Source: Coriaria nepalensis
Lineage: Eukaryota > Streptophyta > Magnoliopsida > Cucurbitales > Coriariaceae
Direction: 5' to 3'
NCBI GenBank assembly: GCA_027186245.1
Contig: CP114481.1
Coordinates: 2,588,501 to 2,652,500, forward strand
Length of the DNA stretch: 64,000 nt
The notes beneath the pieces are model-generated. The model had not been told where the DNA came from, searched no databases, and saw nothing but the letters and a program-made list of their open reading frames with translations. Below, piece by piece: positions 24,653-35,929 of the stretch. The number at the start of each line of letters is the position of its first letter. Position 1 is the stretch's first letter. A program made the translations under genes and the position numbers.

Positions 24653-24689
<37 letters not shown>
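24653..24689. repeat. (TA)n microsatellite
   Basis: About 18 TA dinucleotides are directly visible, continuing into impure TATA-rich sequence to about 24740. Confidence 0.95.
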
Positions 24690-24698
<9 letters not shown>

Positions 24699-24777
24699 AT
24701 ATATTATACTTATATAATATATTATATATAACATATCATAAAAATAATAATATCATAATAAAACCATATAATTATTG

Positions 24778-25560
24778 ATGTTAGAATTTTTACGGACACG
24801 TGGTAAAAGATGATTGGATAGAAAATCAAAATGAAGAAAATTTGCCAATGGAAGACGATTGAACATGTCAGCCAACCGACTGATCAAATCGGTCAATTTA
24901 ATGTGAAATTTGGCCCAAATGGGGAGATTAGTCTTAATAAATTCAGCCAAAAAAGCTTCCATTAAAAAAAAGATGAAACCCCACATGGATTAATGAGGTG
25001 GTAAGAGATCATAAGTAAATTGATTATATAAGAATTACTCAATATTCGATCTCAATTATTAGGAAAAAAGACAAATTGAGATCCCATTTGATGATGGATT
25101 CAATTTTATCTTTTAGTAAGTTAAGGTCGGCCAAAAAAGGTAACAAAAAAAGTGATTTTCGACCAATAAAAGAAAAATCAGCCAAGCATGTGAATGTTTA
25201 AAGTGAGGTCTTATTTTTCCCGAAAATGTGACCAAAAAAGACTTTGTCAACTCCATTTTGGCCAAGGAAAGAAAGGTAGAAAATGTCAGAAGGAATCCAG
25301 ACGAAATAAGGACCACATACGACCGTTTTGTGACCGTTGGAGATCAAATTTGATTCTAAAAAAAAAAGGAGGAACATGGCTCATCCTTAGCTTAGCCATT
25401 TTTTAGCGCGGGAGCCAAGAGTTGGCCAAATTTTGAGGACAATTCTAGCCTTCTATTTGCCTATAAATAGAAGGCTGAGTTGTGGAAAAATCATCAATCA
25501 TCAATCAAATTCAATAGGTTAATTCTCTCGGTCCGTCCGACACTCATCTTTTTATTTTAG
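24778..25560 (+). mobile_element. LTR-like block, GGCCGA-rich family (forward copy)
   Basis: The block begins TGTTAGAATT and carries scattered CAGCCAA, TCGGCCAA and TTGGCCAA words. It matches 3190-4170 in the opposite orientation. A TATA box (CTATAAATAG at about 25461) lies in the loop and right arm of a perfect 12-bp inverted repeat, followed by TCATCAATCATCAATCAAATTC. It looks like an LTR promoter. No partner LTR was seen next to it. Confidence 0.5.
25447..25476 (+). promoter_or_regulatory. TATA box inside a perfect inverted repeat
   Basis: AGCCTTCTATTT (25447-25458) and AAATAGAAGGCT (25465-25476) are perfect reverse complements with a 6-nt spacer GCCTAT. The string TATAAATAG overlaps the spacer and the right arm. 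It is placed as the core promoter of the surrounding LTR-like block. Confidence 0.5.
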
Positions 25561-26095
25561 ATTTTTCTGGAAATTCAATATTTATGTTTTTTCCTTAGAT
25601 CCATTCCTAGGAGTAGTAATTGTTAGTGTATAGTCCTTTGCACGTTTTAGGGTGGAATTCGTTTTTGAAAAATAGACCCATGACATCCAGATCGAACAAA
25701 TACGCCAAGGATCATTAGTTGATACTATACATCTCATGCATCTCATGCATCCCGAATCCTGAATTACCACTACCATGAAGGGGCTGCCCACTGCCTTTTG
25801 GCCGCCCGTTTCTTACCTCCAGACCTCAAGTCGTTACCTAACCTCTAGCCTTAGTTCACACAATCAACAATTTTCTATGTAGTTGAATATCATTAACACT
25901 TAATGATATGACTTGAAAAGGAAGAAAAAGAAAAATAAGATGAAGATAGCTTTTCTCTCTACTCTCTCCCTCCTATTTGGGCCGCACCTTGTTGTATGGG
26001 AAACATATGGAACTGTGTTCCTTAAATAGGAGACACAATCCATTTAGGCCTAGCCCTACTTGGTCCATTAACCTTTTAATCGTGTTCAGGTTCCC
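25561..26095. other. Intergenic, nothing recognised
   Basis: There is no reading frame of note. A direct repeat CATCTCATGCATCTCATGCATC occurs at about 25731-25750. The sequence may be internal sequence next to the preceding LTR. Confidence 0.25.
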
Positions 26096-26099
26096 AATT

Positions 26100-26345
26100 A
26101 TTGATGGAGGAGGTGATAGCGATTTTGGTGATGTTGATTAGGTCGGAAAAAAAAAAAAATTGAACACAGGAAAGAGAGAGTAAAAAATATAATATTCTTA
26201 TATTAGCAGTGAAGGTCGGTGGTAGCGGTGGTGGCCTATGGGATGGAAATGGAAAAGAAAAAAAGATTTTTTTTAAAAAAATTTTAAAAAGGTATTTAAA
26301 AATATCAAATTTAAATTAAAATGGATTAAAAATAGATTAAATATA
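26100..26345. mobile_element. Foldback element, family copy 2 (partial)
   Basis: The passage from GGAGGAGGTGATAGCGATTT through AGGTCGGAAAAA, GAACACAGGAAAGAGAGAGT and AGTGAAGGTCGGTGGTAGC is colinear with the reverse complement of 781-950 in copy 1. The flanking GATGGAAATGGAAAAGAAAAAAAG also matches. Only one arm is well preserved here. Confidence 0.55.
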
Positions 26346-27400
26346 AATTATCACATTAATTTCGATTACATACTCTGACGATTGGATTTTTAAAATAAAA
26401 AAAAAATCATTATTGCAAGCATACTTAGAAAGAAAAATTAGCAAAAAAATAAGTAATTAATACATCATATAATTAATTTCTATAAATGATTCTATATCTA
26501 TTTTTCATCTTCGTTTCTTATAACTCTTCACCTCCACTATGAGAGTAAAAAAATATATATATATATAGAAAAAAAGCACACCAAGATTCGTTAAATTGAC
26601 CATTATATCTCATTAATTAACCGAACCTTAGTGAAGATATTACATGATTCTAATGACTTTTGGAGATGCTTCATTTCCTTTCAATTCTTAACTATTCTAC
26701 TATGTATGGTCATTTTTTTTTCATATTAATGTATTGAATACTACTAAATAAATTTACTAATCATAATCATATGATTGAGAATACAAAGATGTTAGCTTTA
26801 ATTTGGTTTTTGTCTCAGTATATGAAGATTTGTATTTGGTAGAATGTTTTATGATTTAAACTCTTAATCAGATCTTTGGTTAGTAGAAATAATAACTTTA
26901 TCTAATTACTATAATATAAGGTATTTTTGTGACTTATTTTCATATTTTTCCTTATATAACTATCTTTATTTTGTTTTTCTATAGACGTCAAAAAATCTAT
27001 TAAAAATCTACTAATATATTTAACTTTATACTTATTTTTTAATTTAATTTGTCTCATATTTTATTTTTCTTTATAGCAATATCAATAGTTAAATGAATAT
27101 TTTTTTTATATAATAATAATGTTTGTTTCAATTAAAAATAATTAATAAATACTATTAAAAGACATAAATTTTAGTATATATAAATACATAAATTGCTTTT
27201 ATATTGGAAATAAAATGGTGTCCTGAATTTAAGCTATATATTTATCAAGAATTAATTAAGTGCTGAAGTTTCATCAAGGACATAAATGTAATTTGATTAC
27301 AGGTGAATTATTTGAGTTCTTTAATTTTTTCTTGGATGAGATTGATCTAAATATAATCCTTACTCTAAAATCAAACATCATAAACAACAAAGTGAGAGGA
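26346..27400. other. AT-rich intergenic, nothing recognised
   Basis: No exon, repeat boundary or RNA gene was recognised. The stretch is poly-A/T-rich with short TA runs. Confidence 0.3.
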
Positions 27401-27485
27401 GGATAAAGAGAAAAAATCCTGTTTTTATTTTTTTTTATAAAGAAAAAAAATGGCTCATTTAAGCCGAGCCACGTATATTATTTAA

Positions 27486-27493
27486 TGACGTGG
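27486..27493 (+). promoter_or_regulatory. TGACGTGG (UPRE-like/bZIP) site upstream of LCB1
   Basis: TGACGTGG is seen about 360 bp upstream of the LCB1 ATG, close to a GCCACGTA string at about 27469. TGACGTGG is the core bound by ER-stress and other ACGT-binding bZIP factors. Function here is only inferred. Confidence 0.3.
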
Positions 27494-27500
27494 ACCCTTT

Positions 27501-27854
27501 TTGAACCCCATGAATCTTATTCTTTCCGTCCACACCGTTGGTAAGGATGTGTTAGGATTTGAAGAGTTCGACGGAAATTCAATGTCGCTGGCAAAAACGA
27601 CCAAGTTGAAGAAAATACCACTCCCGTCTTCTCTCTCTCGATCTCTAATCTGCATCTCTCGACGCCATCTCTGTCTCACCACCAACCCAAGGCAGCTCCT
27701 GGATTTCGCCTCTCTCTGGTAACCCACTACTTCTTCCTAGGTGGTGCAAGCTCACAACAATGATTTGGTCATGAGTGAGAGCGGGAAATGATTGTTGACC
27801 TCATCCATTGATCTGAATTCTCTTTTCACTTTAAAGGGCATTACAAATCTTACG
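27501..27854 (+). other. Probable 5' UTR of LCB1 with a leader intron
   Basis: The CT-rich stretch ends TCTCTCTG and is followed by a good donor, GTAACC, at 27719. A TTTTCACTTTAAAG acceptor ends at 27836, 18 nt before the ATG. Open frames on both strands here are weak and not family-like. The leader intron is inferred from splice signals only. Confidence 0.45.
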
Positions 27855-30800
27855 ATGTCATCAAGTGTTCTGAACGTATTGAATTCCACTTTAGATTGGG
27901 TGACTTTAGCTTTTGATGCTCCTTCTGCTCGTGCCATTGTTTTTGGAGTGCAGATTGGTGGTGCGTTTGTTCTCTAAACAATCTCACTCTGTTTCTGCCT
28001 GTTGTGGTTACTCTTTGTTTGACTAATGATTCATCGCTCACTTTGTACTCGAAGGACATTTATTTGTGGAAGGTCTTCTTTTGGTGGTCATTATCTTTCT
28101 ACTTTCTCAGAAAAGTTACAAACCTCCCAAGCGGCCTCTGACAGAAAAGGTTTTCCTGAAAATTGTGACTGCCTTCTTTTTTTTCTTCCCATGGAAACAT
28201 TTTTAGAAGTTGTGAATATATTTTGAATTATTCTACTCACTGCAGGAAATAGATGAATTATGTAAGGAGTGGGTTCCAGAATCCCTTATTCCACCTCTTT
28301 CTGAAGAGATGCAATATGAACCTCCTGTTTTGGAAAGGTGATGTGAGAATTGCGATTAGATTTTCATTTTAGTATTATCTTATTATAATCCTTATGCTTA
28401 GGATACAACGTAATACAGTTATGTTCCTAGGGAAATTTCTTAATTAAGTGGAGTTAACTTTCTGATTAATACATGTGTTTTCTCGCAATTTCAGTTTCTT
28501 TCTTAGTCACTCATATTCTATTTATCCTAATATAATTGTTCTCGTGGCAAAGTTGTTGTCAAATTTTTACTGGTAATTTCTACTCAATCAATTATTAGTT
28601 TTCTTATACAAGGAATCAGCAGTTTGTTAATTTTTCTGAGAAACGTTCTTTCATCGGCAGTGCTGCAGGGCCACATACAATAATCAACGGCAAAGACGTA
28701 GTAAACTTTGCCTCTGCAAATTACCTTGGTTTGATAGGACACAAGAAGTTACTTGTAAGGAAATATGTTCCTATTAATAGTTAAAAATTTTATCAGTATT
28801 GCTTTAAAATAATGGGTACATCATGCTAATATTTTGATCACAGGATTCTTGTAGCTCTGCTTTGGAGAAATATGGAGTTGGTTCTTGTGGTCCTCGTGCA
28901 TTCTACGGGACAATTGGTAAGAACTGATTATGAAACCTCTTACAGATGAATTGAAATTGAGAACTGTTCTAAAATTTTCTCTCGCATAGACTTATCTTCG
29001 CTTTTGGCATAGATGTCCACCTTGATTGTGAGGCTAGGATAGCAAATTTTTTGGGAACACCAGATTCAATTCTGTATTCTTATGGACTCTCCACCATGTT
29101 CAGTGCTATTCCAGCTTTCTGTAAAAAAGGCGATGTGATCGTAGTGTGAGTTATTACAATGCTTAATTACCTTATTTACATTTGAAAGTCTCATAAAATT
29201 GAAACAATGCTGGCTTTTTCTTTTTCCAGGGATGAGGGTGTTCATTGGGGAATACAAAATGGGCTTTATCTTTCTAGAAGTACGATAGTATATTTTAAGC
29301 ACAATGACATGAAATCCTTGAGAAGTACTCTCGAAAAGATCACTGCAGAAAATGAACGGGCTAAGAAATTGCGACGGTACATTGTGGTTGAAGCTGTGTA
29401 CCAGGTACCTCTAGTTTGCACTAGCATCCCCCTTTTCAAGCAGTTGTATGAATATATAATAAAATTTGTGGACAAGAAACATCAGTGTTTATTAAATTGT
29501 AAAATTGTCTAGAATTCTGGCCAAATTGCACCTCTGGACGAGATCATCAGATTGAAGGAGAAGTATAGGTTCCGTGTTTTGTTGGATGAGAGCAACTCTC
29601 TTGGTGTACTTGGCCATTCTGGAAGAGGTCTTACTGAATATTGCAATGTTCCGGTATGTATTTGTAAACTATGCATGTTGTGTTAAGAAAATTAGTATTT
29701 TTCTCCCTTTATTTCCTCATATATTTTACTTCATATTATATTTCTGATTGATCTTGCATCAGAAGCACTAAAGTCATTGATCACCAGGTGTGTAATAATT
29801 AAGAAATTATAACTGAATTGAAGGTTGATAAGATAGATATTATAACTGCTGCAATGGGACATGCACTGGCCACAGAAGGGGGATTCTGCACTGGAAGCAC
29901 TAAAGTCATTGATCACCAGGTGTGTAATAATTAAGAAATTTAACCCTTGTCATTAGAAAAAGGGGAAACTAGGATAAACCCCAAAAGTTTACTCAAATTA
30001 TAATGAATACACTTTTTCTTAAACTATAGTGAACACCTAGAACTCGACAACTACAAGGAAGCCCCAAAAACAAACTCAATATTATAATGACCCCACCCAA
30101 CGTTAGTTATTTTGGACGGATTGGGTCAATTCTTGTCAGACTAGTCTGGGGCGACACAGAGAGTCAGAAAATAAAAATTTCTAAATGAAGCCCATGAATT
30201 CACTTGAATGAAAATTTCTTCACTTTTCCCCCCTCTAATATTCATTCCAACCGCCTACCAACAACACCACAACCACAACCACTACTTGGAAAACGGCAGC
30301 CACTGCTGGCCTTCTCTCCCGCTTTTCTCTCTTTCTTAAAAACTAAACCAGATTGAATTATTTTTTTTCCTGAAAATCTGGTTCAAATTTTTAGAGAAGA
30401 GAGAAAGAAGGGGGAGGGAGGGGAAGGCAGTGTTAGCTGGTGGCGGCAGTTGGCAAAGCAAGAGGTGCAGGTGATGTTTGGGAGTCAGGCAGAAAATTAG
30501 AATGGTAATATACACAAATTTATTTAGGTTAGCTCAGAGGGGTTAATTTAGGGGAAAAACAGAATCTTTTCTGTTGACAGTCAATTGCCAGAACCGTTCA
30601 CAATTAATTAAATTAGGTGTTCACTACAATTTTAGTTTGTTATTTAGGTTTCATTATAGTCGTCAAATTTTTGGGTGTTGGTTATATTTTGAGTAAAATT
30701 TTTCCAGGCTATGGTAGCTTCCCCTTCGAAAAATTCAACTTTATTATCATTCTATATTCTCCGTATTCATAGCAAAATATATAATTTTCTGCTGTTTGAA

Positions 30801-31482
30801 ACTCTTAATCTTTTTGGCAGCGCTTGAGCAGTTCTGCATACGTCTTTTCCGCCTCTTTGCCCCCATACCTAGCGAGTGCTGCAATTACTGCAATCGACGT
30901 CCTTGAAGAAAATCCCAATCTCATAACAAAGCTCAAGGAAAACATTGCAGTGTTATGGAAAGGTTAGTGCTCTAGAAAATGGAAGAGTTCATATCAATTT
31001 ATCAAGGCATCTCAGTGGTAGAATAATAGGTAAAATATTCTCATATCCTTAATTCTAATGCCTTGTAAAAAAATATATCGGGCAAGTGCAGGATTATCAG
31101 ATGTGCCGGGCCTGACAATAGCAAGCAATCCAGAATCACCCATCATCTTTCTGACATTAAATAAGTCTATGGGTTCAATGACAAACGATTTGCAGCTGCT
31201 CAAAGATATTGCTGCCCATGTATGTAACTACTTGTCTCTTTCATTGTACTTAATTACACTTTCAAAAAGACATTAATGTTTTAATGTTGTATTTGGTGAA
31301 TCCAGGTTCTGAAGGAAGACTCCGTCTTTGTTGTGACTTCAAAAAGATCCACATTGGACAAGTGCCGTTTGCCGATGGGTATCAGGTTGTTTGTCTCCGC
31401 CGGGCATAATGAGTCTGATCTGGTAAAAGCATCTGAATCGTTGAAAAGAGCCGCATCAAAGGTGCTTAAGGATCAAAACTGA
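27855..31482 (+). CDS. LCB1: Serine palmitoyltransferase subunit LCB1 (long chain base biosynthesis protein 1)
   Basis: This is the regulatory subunit of the ER enzyme that condenses serine with palmitoyl-CoA, the first step of sphingolipid synthesis; it pairs with LCB2. Exons: 27855-27960, 28055-28149, 28246-28337, 28661-28754, 28844-28916, 29013-29145, 29230-29404, 29513-29653, 29824-29919, 30821-30962, 31092-31219, 31306-31482. They total 1452 nt, encoding 483 residues, close to plant LCB1 (about 482). A membrane segment lies at about residues 38-53. The alpha-oxoamine synthase fold follows, with [15 protein letters not shown] (Cys144, the position equivalent to the human SPTLC1 Cys133 disease site), [17 protein letters not shown] and [19 protein letters not shown]. 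As expected for LCB1, the PLP-binding lysine of LCB2 is absent ([13 protein letters not shown]). All introns are GT-AG. Intron 8 holds a partial copy of exon 9, and intron 9 holds a foldback element. Confidence 0.97.
29762..29940 (+). repeat. Partial exon 9 duplication in LCB1 intron 8
   Basis: A segment of about 48 bp starting GAAGCACTAAAGTCATTGAT and ending in TTAAGAAATT occurs at 29762-29809 and again at 29894-29940, offset 132 bp. The second copy is the true 3' end of exon 9 plus the first bases of intron 9. The first sits in intron 8 and keeps the donor CCAG/GTGTGT. A pyrimidine-rich run ending TTGCATCAG precedes it, giving a potential 25-nt exon at 29763-29787. Confidence 0.9.
29959..30726. 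mobile_element. Foldback (MITE-like) element in LCB1 intron 9
   Basis: The terminal inverted repeats are about 110 bp and imperfect: AAGGGGAAACTAGGATAAAC at the left pairs with the complement of the right end, AAGGGGAAGCTACCATAGCC. Further in, CTATAGTGAACACCTAG pairs with TGTAGTGAACACCTAA. The inner part has CAACCGCC/GGTGGCGGC-type triplets. No coding capacity is seen. The termini match the right end of the element at 545-1503, so the two belong to one family. It accounts for most of the 901-bp intron. Confidence 0.7.
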
Positions 31483-31599
31483 TACATGCACGGTCCGGTC
31501 AGGTCCATCCATTTGGAAAGGCATTCTGTTTGTGGAACAATTTAGTTATGCAGGTCTTTTGGTTGCTGATAGTCATCATTTATGTAATATTTCTTCACT

Positions 31600-32110
31600 G
31601 ATTATGTATTTAATAGTTGTATTTTTGTTTTGAGTTCTTAACTATTTATTATTTTGTTTGTTTGTTAAAATATAAGAATGGTTAGTGACCATCAGTTGAT
31701 TAGTGTTTCTGGATCAAGTATTTTACTTCCACCATTGATCTTCTCTGTTGACACTCGCACTTCAACTTCCACCTGACTCTACACTGTCCCGGGAAATCAT
31801 TTTTCTTTTGTTAGTAAAAAATCAAATCTCTTATTATGATTTTATTTTCAAACTCAATGAGACTTGTAAAATGAGCCAAACACTCCAAGTGTGTATAAAA
31901 TTTGAGAATACATAAATTTGTCAAACAAAATACCAATAAATAGATATAGATCACACTATATTCTATAAGTTTTATATTATAATTATTATTTTCTATGATC
32001 CTTTTTTTCCCCCCCTAAAACAAAAAATATTTCCCCAAGGTCTTGTTATAAAGAGAAATGATTACATCTTTATAGGAGAAATATCATTCCTATCATTCTG
32101 CTCCAATTTT
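31600..32110. other. LCB1 3' flank, nothing further recognised
   Basis: This is AT-rich sequence after the LCB1 stop; the 3' UTR probably ends in the TTTATGTAATATTTC region around 31580-31640. No other feature was seen. Confidence 0.3.
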
Positions 32111-32112
32111 CC

Positions 32113-33938
32113 TATGGCCCGTTTGGTTTCGATTTTTTAGGAATCAGGAAATGGAATCTGTTTCCATTATATCGCTTGGTTAGTTATAGAATGCATTCGA
32201 AATGAGATGCATAATAAAAAAACAATTCTAGACTTCATTATTTTTCCACCTTTTCTTTTGGGGAGGGGGGGTCGAAATAAAAAATTTGAGATAGAGAAAC
32301 GTTGTTTGTTTCTCGATTATAAAACATGGAGAAATAAACACGCGCAATTTGATACTGATTTACAAAAAATTAGAGTGAATCGGTTACTGTTTCTCAGATA
32401 CCCTTCTCTTTATTTTTCCCCTCTTCACAACCATCATGACCTAGTATGGAGCTCTCAACCACCATGACAAATCACTCTAATCTCTGTGGCCATTGAAGCA
32501 GTGTGGAGCTTTCAAGCCATTCAAATTAAGTAATAATCCTCTTCTATGTACTTCTAATATTAGTGATGGATTGCGATTTTTCTTAGTATTAACAAGAAAC
32601 TATTCCTTCTTTCTTTTTAACTCGGAGAAACTCAAGACAAATGGCTGGTACGTTAAGTTCAGTAATCTTTTTTAAGGTTATTCCCTTTATTTGTTTCTAG
32701 TACTGATATTGATGTTAGATTATGTTTTGGTGAGGGGCATTACCGGTGGACTAGCAGCAACTGAGCATTTCTGAATGAACCCTCTATTTTTTAAACTGTA
32801 TCTAAAACTTACGTTTTGCAATTCCACGTTGCCAAGATGGCTTCATAACTAAACAACTTGAGACATCATGGACTGTAATTTAGCGAGTACTGTTTGATTA
32901 TAAGTTGTGTATTCTATAATGGTAAGTGTTAGATTATATATATGGTGTGTTGATTGATTAATTTATACGTTTATTTTTATTGCAATGATTTCCACATTCC
33001 TAGCTCTTTGTGCCAACATAATTTTTGGGAATGTTTAATGGTAAATAGTTTTAAATATTTGGGAGGATGAGAATAGTCATTACATAATTGCTAGTTTACT
33101 CTACGGATCAGTCGAATGCCCCTTCGACATGTCGAGTATCATAACTTTTAGTTTACTCGATGGGTCGATGGGGTCTTCGACCCATAGCGTATCATAACTT
33201 TTAATTTTACTGAAAACCAAAAAATTGCTCATCCTTAATACTAGCATAACCGTTAGTTTATTCTAGGGGTCGATGAGACTTTCAACCCGTAAAGTAAATT
33301 ATGAGTACATTAGCATTGGTGAAAAATGTGATTATTCTACAATTCGTTGGAAAATATGAAAATAACAAATGCACTGGTGTTGAAGATAACAATGCAAGAT
33401 CTTCTAGGTAGATATACCATTCTTAGTTTCTTCACTCTTTTGAGTTATCTAGGATTCCAAATGAAAAATGTTTTGTAAATTACAAGCTAGACCTGTTGTT
33501 ATCTTTCTGTTTCGACTCTTTCTAAATTTTGTATGAAGGGATGTGAGGGTTGATGAAAAAGAGGAAGATGATCACAGAAGATAATATAATAATGAGTTTT
33601 CTAGGAAACGCTTCATACTCACGATTATAATAACCGGAGTTGTTGTTCTGTTGGGATCTTTTTATTTATTTATTTTTTCAGAAGGGAATATTGTCATAAT
33701 AAGTTGAAAGGTAAATTTGTAAAAGAATGTAAAATTGAGGGGTAAAATTATCATAATAATTGATTCTTTATGCTTATTCATCGCAAACTAAACATTGAAA
33801 TTGCTTTATTCATGGAATCAATAAAGTTTAATCCAAGGTCAACCAAACATAATCTCAAGAATGCATCATTTCATTTCTTATTCCAACCATTCTATTTATT
33901 CTCATTCTATCAATAAATCGAAACCAAACAGACCATAT
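32113..33938. mobile_element. Non-autonomous DNA transposon with terminal inverted repeats
   Basis: The left end TGGCCCGTTTGGTTTCGATT and the right end, read as its complement, TGGTCTGTTTGGTTTCGATT, match at 18 of 20 positions. Similarity continues inward (TGCATTC, ATTATGTTTGGTT, GGAATAAG). A TA flanks each side (CCTA/TGG and CCA/TATAAG), possibly a target duplication. GGYCYGTTTGG ends occur on several plant DNA element families. No transposase frame was recognised in about 1.8 kb, and repeat block D lies inside. Confidence 0.65.
33085..33310. repeat. TCGA-rich degenerate repeat block D
   Basis: Three imperfect units of about 70-80 bp contain GTTTACTCGATGGGTCGATG, TCTTCGACCCATAG and TATCATAACTTTTA words. 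The ACTCGATGGGTC word links it to block B (7660-8100). Confidence 0.6.
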
Positions 33939-34568
33939 AAGTAAAAGCTTAACAACACAAGGAAGAAAACTCACGTCTCCACATAAAATTGAGAAACATA
34001 ACTCCAAATATTTACATTACATCAGCAATAAAAATATACTCCCTAAATACATGATTTATAAGTATATTAATTATATTCCCTAGATTATTTAAGTGAATGA
34101 TAAAAGACGAGTTCCTTGTATTATGATGTAATAACCCCTTCTTTTCTAATAATAAAGCTAGAGAGTGTCTTTTGCCAAATCTTACCCTGATTTTTTAATT
34201 TGTAGGATTTTAATTGCCCATAAATAAACTAGTAAAGTTTTATTTATTATTATTTTTTAATTTAAAAAAAAAAAAAAAACTATCTAAAAAGACTTGAGCC
34301 AAAAGTGAATGATATACTAGATGTTTCAGACTGTCCAATCTAGACAATCATTCTGCATTGCCACGATTAGACCCTAAAATTACATTCAACTTGCGGAGGA
34401 GAATGACCATAGAACAAAACTTGTCGAATACAATAAAATAATCCATAAAATGTCAGCTCAAGGGATGATAGTATGCTCCTTTGAAATATGCAGGAGGATA
34501 AGACTGAACTTGTTCGAATAATTCTTATTAGTCTTATCGGTACGTTGGAGAGGATAAGACTGAGCTTA

Positions 34569-35236
34569 TTTTTATTAAATAATAAATTAAGTAAAGCTGA
34601 AGCTCATGGAATAACACACATAAAAAAGGTAAAGGAAGAACCTTCTGGTTAGTGTTACACGATCAAAATTGAAGAGAAAGTTGAAGAGAAAGTTGAAGAG
34701 AAAGAAAAAACGTGAAAAAGAAAAACCAAAGAATTTGGCCAAAAAATTAAAAAAAAAAAAAAAAAAAAAAAGAAACTTAAACTTACTTCCTCATTTTTGG
34801 TCCGCTGACATCGTTATGGACTTAGTGTGGAGCTCCTTACATGTATAATATGGTATTCTATCATAAGAAACTAACATTGCATATTTCATCTTGGTCTCAA
34901 TACAAGTAGCAAATCATTTAAATGGTGATCAAGCATCTAAAAGCATTAAGCACAATGATAAAATACTCGCTAATGGTTTATTGATTCAATAATAATAATA
35001 AAAGTCAAAACATCACTGTTAGACTATGCAGCTAACTTAGGGGCTTCTCTGGAAATCAGAATGTGAACAATACAATTGTGTATCATCAATTCATCCAAAA
35101 AAGGAAAGTTCACATTCTTAATCTTCTTCAAAGCATGCTAAAAACTAAGAGAAAAAAAGCAAGCTTAAATGAAGGATTGGTCCTTGTTTCCTTGAGATTC
35201 TACGTTTCCTATTTTTTGGAATCAAAGAAAAACTCT
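34569..35236 (+). repeat. 668-bp tandem duplication, unit 1
   Basis: The segment running from TTTATTAAATAATAAATTAA to TCAAAGAAAAACTCTA is followed directly by a second copy with a 668-bp offset. By eye the copies are identical throughout, including a run of 23 A residues (after GGCCAAAAAATT) and a triple TTGAAGAGAAAG repeat. The small + strand frame in it (85 aa, 35063-35320) bridges the junction and has no family resemblance. Confidence 0.9.
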
Positions 35237-35905
35237 AATTTATTAAATAATAAATTAAGTAAAGCTGAAGCTCATGGAATAACACACATAAAAAAGGTAA
35301 AGGAAGAACCTTCTGGTTAGTGTTACACGATCAAAATTGAAGAGAAAGTTGAAGAGAAAGTTGAAGAGAAAGAAAAAACGTGAAAAAGAAAAACCAAAGA
35401 ATTTGGCCAAAAAATTAAAAAAAAAAAAAAAAAAAAAAAGAAACTTAAACTTACTTCCTCATTTTTGGTCCGCTGACATCGTTATGGACTTAGTGTGGAG
35501 CTCCTTACATGTATAATATGGTATTCTATCATAAGAAACTAACATTGCATATTTCATCTTGGTCTCAATACAAGTAGCAAATCATTTAAATGGTGATCAA
35601 GCATCTAAAAGCATTAAGCACAATGATAAAATACTCGCTAATGGTTTATTGATTCAATAATAATAATAAAAGTCAAAACATCACTGTTAGACTATGCAGC
35701 TAACTTAGGGGCTTCTCTGGAAATCAGAATGTGAACAATACAATTGTGTATCATCAATTCATCCAAAAAAGGAAAGTTCACATTCTTAATCTTCTTCAAA
35801 GCATGCTAAAAACTAAGAGAAAAAAAGCAAGCTTAAATGAAGGATTGGTCCTTGTTTCCTTGAGATTCTACGTTTCCTATTTTTTGGAATCAAAGAAAAA
35901 CTCTA
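35237..35905 (+). repeat. 668-bp tandem duplication, unit 2
   Basis: This is the second copy of the unit at 34569-35236. It ends in AACTCTA, where the two copies diverge (GTTATG here against ATTTAT at the end of unit 1). Its 66-residue frame at 35731-35931 duplicates that in unit 1. Confidence 0.9.
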
Positions 35906-35929
35906 GTTATGTAATTCATTTGGTGATAT

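Noticed and set aside
27482..27727. Overlapping frames of 81 aa (minus) and 73 aa (plus) upstream of LCB1
   Set aside because: The position and CT-rich composition fit LCB1 5' UTR; neither frame resembles a known protein.
31002..31024. String CATCTCAGTGGTAGAAT resembling the D-arm of a plant tRNA-Gly
   Set aside because: It lies in LCB1 intron 10 and is followed by no anticodon arm, T-arm (GTTCGAATC) or acceptor pairing.
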